From CAZDOD01 sp964506935 (GTDB lineage Bacteria > Desulfobacterota > Zymogenia > Zymogenales > Zymogenaceae): a stretch of 24,020 nucleotides of DNA. This document shows positions 23,371-24,020 of the stretch, one piece after another. A model generated the notes under the pieces. The model made no database searches and was not told the origin of the DNA. It worked only from the letters and a program-made list of their open reading frames with translations. Positions within the stretch are counted from its first letter, which is position 1; each line of letters begins with the position of its first letter. The position numbers and the translations under genes were made by a program. The stretch lies in contig CAZDOD010000021.1 in NCBI GenBank assembly GCA_964506935.1, positions 1 to 24,020 on the forward strand, written 5' to 3'.

Positions 23371-24020
23371 TCATTTTTCCATAGCTTTTTCTTTTAATTC
23401 TTTTGGCATTTTCTCAATAGCGTATCTTAAAGCCGTCCTTGGCATCTTTGCCTTATTTTTAATAACATAATCGAATACCTGCTTTTCGTTCGCCTGGCTT
23501 GCCACTTTGAGCATCCAGCCGTAACCCTTTTGGACAAGATCTTCATCATCCAAGAGTAAAATATCAGCGATCTCAAAAATATCTTTTAGAAATTTACCCC
23601 GTTTTGCAGGGACAATCAGCGATACCGCTGCGGCTCTTCGCATCCAACGGTTCTTGGATTTTGCCCATCTCTTTAAATCCGATAAATATTCGGGATATTT
23701 TTCAATAAAAGCGCCTATCGTATGATTACAAAGGCTGTCGCATTCCGCCCAATTACTAACAAAATCCTCAACCCATCTTTCAAATATTTTAAAATCTTTC
23801 AACTCGTAATAATTACGAAAAAAGTAAGACCAATCGCAGGCAATAGATGCTTCCTCTATATAGCCTGACCGCCATAACTCTTCACACAAAGAAAATATTT
23901 CTGTCTTCTTTTTGTCCTTAATAACTTTAAAATATTCTTTGGCGATTCTTCGGACAACAGCGCTTTTTACTCCATAGAGATTGACCTTTTCTTTAAAATA
24001 TCTCTGTCCGGTTTCTTGCG
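23371..24020 (-). CDS. DNA alkylation repair protein (AlkD-like), N-terminus cut off
   Basis: The frame is open through the right edge of the window: 215 codons are visible and the start is missing. The sequence is a HEAT-like helical repeat protein of the AlkD family, DNA glycosylases that remove alkylated bases. Recognisable parts are GVKSAVVRRIAKEYF, LCEELWRSGYIEEASIA, WVEDFVSNWAECDSLC and RWAKSKNRWMRRAAAVSLI. Likely active-site equivalents are W and D of NWAECD (compare W109 and D113 in Bacillus AlkD) and Arg of WMRRAA (R148). The TPR lipoprotein gene starts about 7 nt after its stop, so they could be one transcript. The gene is distinctly AT-rich compared with the block at 1-23 kb, a possible sign of transfer. 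Confidence 0.85.
   Translation of the reverse strand, partial: QETGQRYFKEKVNLYGVKSAVVRRIAKEYFKVIKDKKKTEIFSLCEELWRSGYIEEASIACDWSYFFRNYYELKDFKIFERWVEDFVSNWAECDSLCNHTIGAFIEKYPEYLSDLKRWAKSKNRWMRRAAAVSLIVPAKRGKFLKDIFEIADILLLDDEDLVQKGYGWMLKVASQANEKQVFDYVIKNKAKMPRTALRYAIEKMPKELKEKAMEK

Noticed and set aside
1..24020. tRNA/rRNA genes, CRISPR arrays, insertion sequences, attachment sites
   Set aside because: Reading both strands I found no tRNA-like cloverleaf, spaced direct repeats, transposase motifs or flanking inverted repeats.

Overview
The window looks like chromosomal DNA of an uncultured Gram-negative bacterium, most plausibly a deltaproteobacterial (Desulfobacterota-like) lineage. This is inferred from gene content and order, not from any marker phylogeny. 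Supporting signs are an outer-membrane lipoprotein enzyme (Lnt), a lipobox TPR protein, an AsmA-like protein, several DUF4388 (PATAN) proteins, a DUF763 protein, a long HflX, and a phoH-pgpH-ybeY-lnt-prfB gene order. AGG (Arg) and ATA (Ile) codons are common, and TTG and GTG starts are frequent. Nearly all genes are compact housekeeping or envelope genes. I see no transposase, integrase, CRISPR array, tRNA or rRNA. The two ends (about 1-360 and 23371-24020) are clearly more AT-rich than the rest.

Layout. (1) 1-1479, minus strand: a truncated small membrane protein, a small PGxGQxY membrane protein, and mazG. (2) 1578-12975, plus strand, one long co-directional run: a TPR/zinc-ribbon membrane protein, a PATAN-MshEN-like protein with a pseudopilin-like tail, phoH, a PgpH-type c-di-AMP phosphodiesterase, ybeY, lnt, prfB (with a programmed +1 frameshift) and an AsmA-like protein. 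(3) 13060-16580, minus strand: hflX followed by an ABC-2 exporter (ATPase and permease). (4) 16697-20496, plus strand: DUF763 protein, HAD hydrolase, HypE-like AIR-synthase-fold protein, purC. (5) 20521-24020, minus strand: an AlkD-like DNA glycosylase (cut by the window end), a TPR lipoprotein, a PATAN/response-regulator protein, and a QueT-type ECF S-component.

How the genes fit together: the central run combines RNA/ribosome quality control (PhoH, YbeY), c-di-AMP turnover (PgpH family), lipoprotein maturation (Lnt) and translation termination (RF2). The best candidates for something undescribed are (a) the repeated pairing, at 1578-4764 and at 21060-23364, of a membrane-anchored TPR protein with an immediately downstream PATAN plus winged-helix protein, one with a pseudopilin-like C-terminus and the other with a REC domain; (b) a JAMM/RadC-like HxH...D motif in the N-terminal extension of HflX; and (c) an hflX reading frame whose conserved N-terminus has no ATG/GTG/TTG start, with ACG best placed behind a Shine-Dalgarno sequence and a good promoter.
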